A DNA stretch of 64,000 nucleotides from Bradyrhizobium aeschynomenes. Lineage in GTDB: Bacteria; Pseudomonadota; Alphaproteobacteria; Rhizobiales; Xanthobacteraceae. Where the stretch lies: positions 558,001-622,000 of the forward strand of contig NZ_JABFDM010000001.1 in NCBI RefSeq assembly GCF_013178945.1, given 5' to 3'. Each line of letters begins with the position of its first letter. Position 1 is the first letter of the stretch. The translations under genes were made by a program, and so were the position numbers. The notes below the pieces were generated by a model. The model made no database searches. It worked only from the letters and a program-made list of their open reading frames with translations, and was not told the DNA's origin. Below, piece by piece: positions 63,837-64,000 of this stretch.

Positions 63837-64000
63837 TGGGCTTCATCTCCGCTTTCAATCTGCGCCCGCGCGGCATCCGGATCGCTGCCTGCGGGAGCGA
63901 AGACACGCCGTCCGTCAGCGAGGTCTACAGCCATCATGCCTTCTGGTGGACGCACGAGATCGCGCAAGGCGCGCGCGGCGGGCATGTCGTCGGGCAGCAC
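63833..64000 (-). CDS. tnpA: IS66 accessory protein TnpA, partial
   Basis: The last 55 residues of TnpA; the rest is beyond the window. Ends MMAVDLADGRRVFAPAGSDPDAARAQIESGDEAQ, a typical IS66 TnpA tail. Stop overlaps the tnpB start (ATGATG). No defects seen in the visible part. Confidence 0.8.
   Translation of the reverse strand: MLPDDMPAARALRDLVRPPEGMMAVDLADGRRVFAPAGSDPDAARAQIESGDEAQ

Larger units (their letters stand above)
61952..64000 (-). mobile_element. IS66-family insertion element, truncated by the window end and decayed
   Basis: Left end GTAAACGG at 61952 matches the GTAAGCGG-like ends of IS66-family elements. Contents in order from the window edge: tnpA (partial), tnpB (frameshifted), tnpC (stop codon inside and broken 3' end). 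The right end is outside the window. It sits at the 3' edge of the Crp/Fnr pseudogene. 8-bp target duplications could not be confirmed. Confidence 0.85.

Noticed and set aside
58147..64000. A second copy of the tRNA-Lys 3' end (attR)
   Set aside because: No repeat of the tRNA 3' sequence was found by eye before the window ends.

Overview
The window is high-GC alphaproteobacterial chromosome, most likely Bradyrhizobium or a close relative in the Nitrobacteraceae. This rests on general protein resemblance, the many Irr/FixK-era style families (DUF2336, DUF2380, HXXEE, Bug and TRAP receptors) and the characteristic palindromic intergenic repeats. It is an inference from memory, not a database result. 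Most of the window (about 1-56.4 kb) looks like ordinary chromosome. From about 56.5 kb to the end it looks like the start of a tRNA-associated island.

Layout. 0-0.3 kb: end of ilvC with a strong terminator. 0.35-3.4 kb: a vitamin B12 uptake operon on the minus strand (cobalamin riboswitch, BtuB-type receptor, small six-helix membrane protein). 3.6-5.5 kb: sulfatase. 5.6-8.75 kb: hairpin repeats, DUF2336 protein, SDR oxidoreductase and a small partner. 8.8-11.9 kb: NarL-type two-component pair divergent from a duplicated DUF2380 secreted protein. 12.2-14.7 kb: DUF3592 protein and a membrane sulfatase/LtaS-like enzyme behind a possible Pho box. 14.7-19.2 kb: IclR, CoA-transferase, Bug receptor and Liv-type receptor operon, facing a rhodanese. 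19.9-22.2 kb: OpuC-like osmoprotectant importer with permease and receptor fused. 22.3-26.8 kb: NitT/TauT-type importer operon continuing into a Nudix protein and PPK2. 27-33 kb: CHASE2-PAS-GGDEF-EAL protein, FecR protein with a Gly/Asn/Ser repeat tail, and a TpsB outer-membrane transporter.

33-35.4 kb holds small hypothetical genes and a TauE/SafE exporter. 35.9-40 kb holds a Bcr/CflA pump, NIF3-like, CAP-domain, Crp/Fnr and HXXEE proteins. 40-43.5 kb is a siderophore receptor plus PepSY protein operon. 43.8-45.3 kb has four small low-complexity or hydrophilic proteins. 45.4-49.3 kb has a membrane histidine kinase, a serine hydrolase and an alpha/beta hydrolase. 49.4-52 kb contains a multi-hairpin RNA-like element, then leuA preceded by a leader ORF ending in a leucine run and a hairpin (likely attenuator). 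52.5-55.5 kb is a TRAP transporter (dctPQM), followed by a Spy/CpxP-like protein and tRNA-Lys(CTT) at 56.46 kb.

The island-like segment has a tyrosine-recombinase integrase whose 3' end faces the tRNA, an excisionase-like partner overlapping it, a soluble chemoreceptor with three near-identical PAS domains, a frameshifted Crp/Fnr regulator, and a decayed IS66-family element that runs off the window end. The strongest candidates for undescribed biology are the CHASE2/FecR/TpsB cluster, the structured element at 49.45-49.74 kb, the riboswitch-linked membrane protein beside btuB, and the transporter-Nudix-PPK2 operon.
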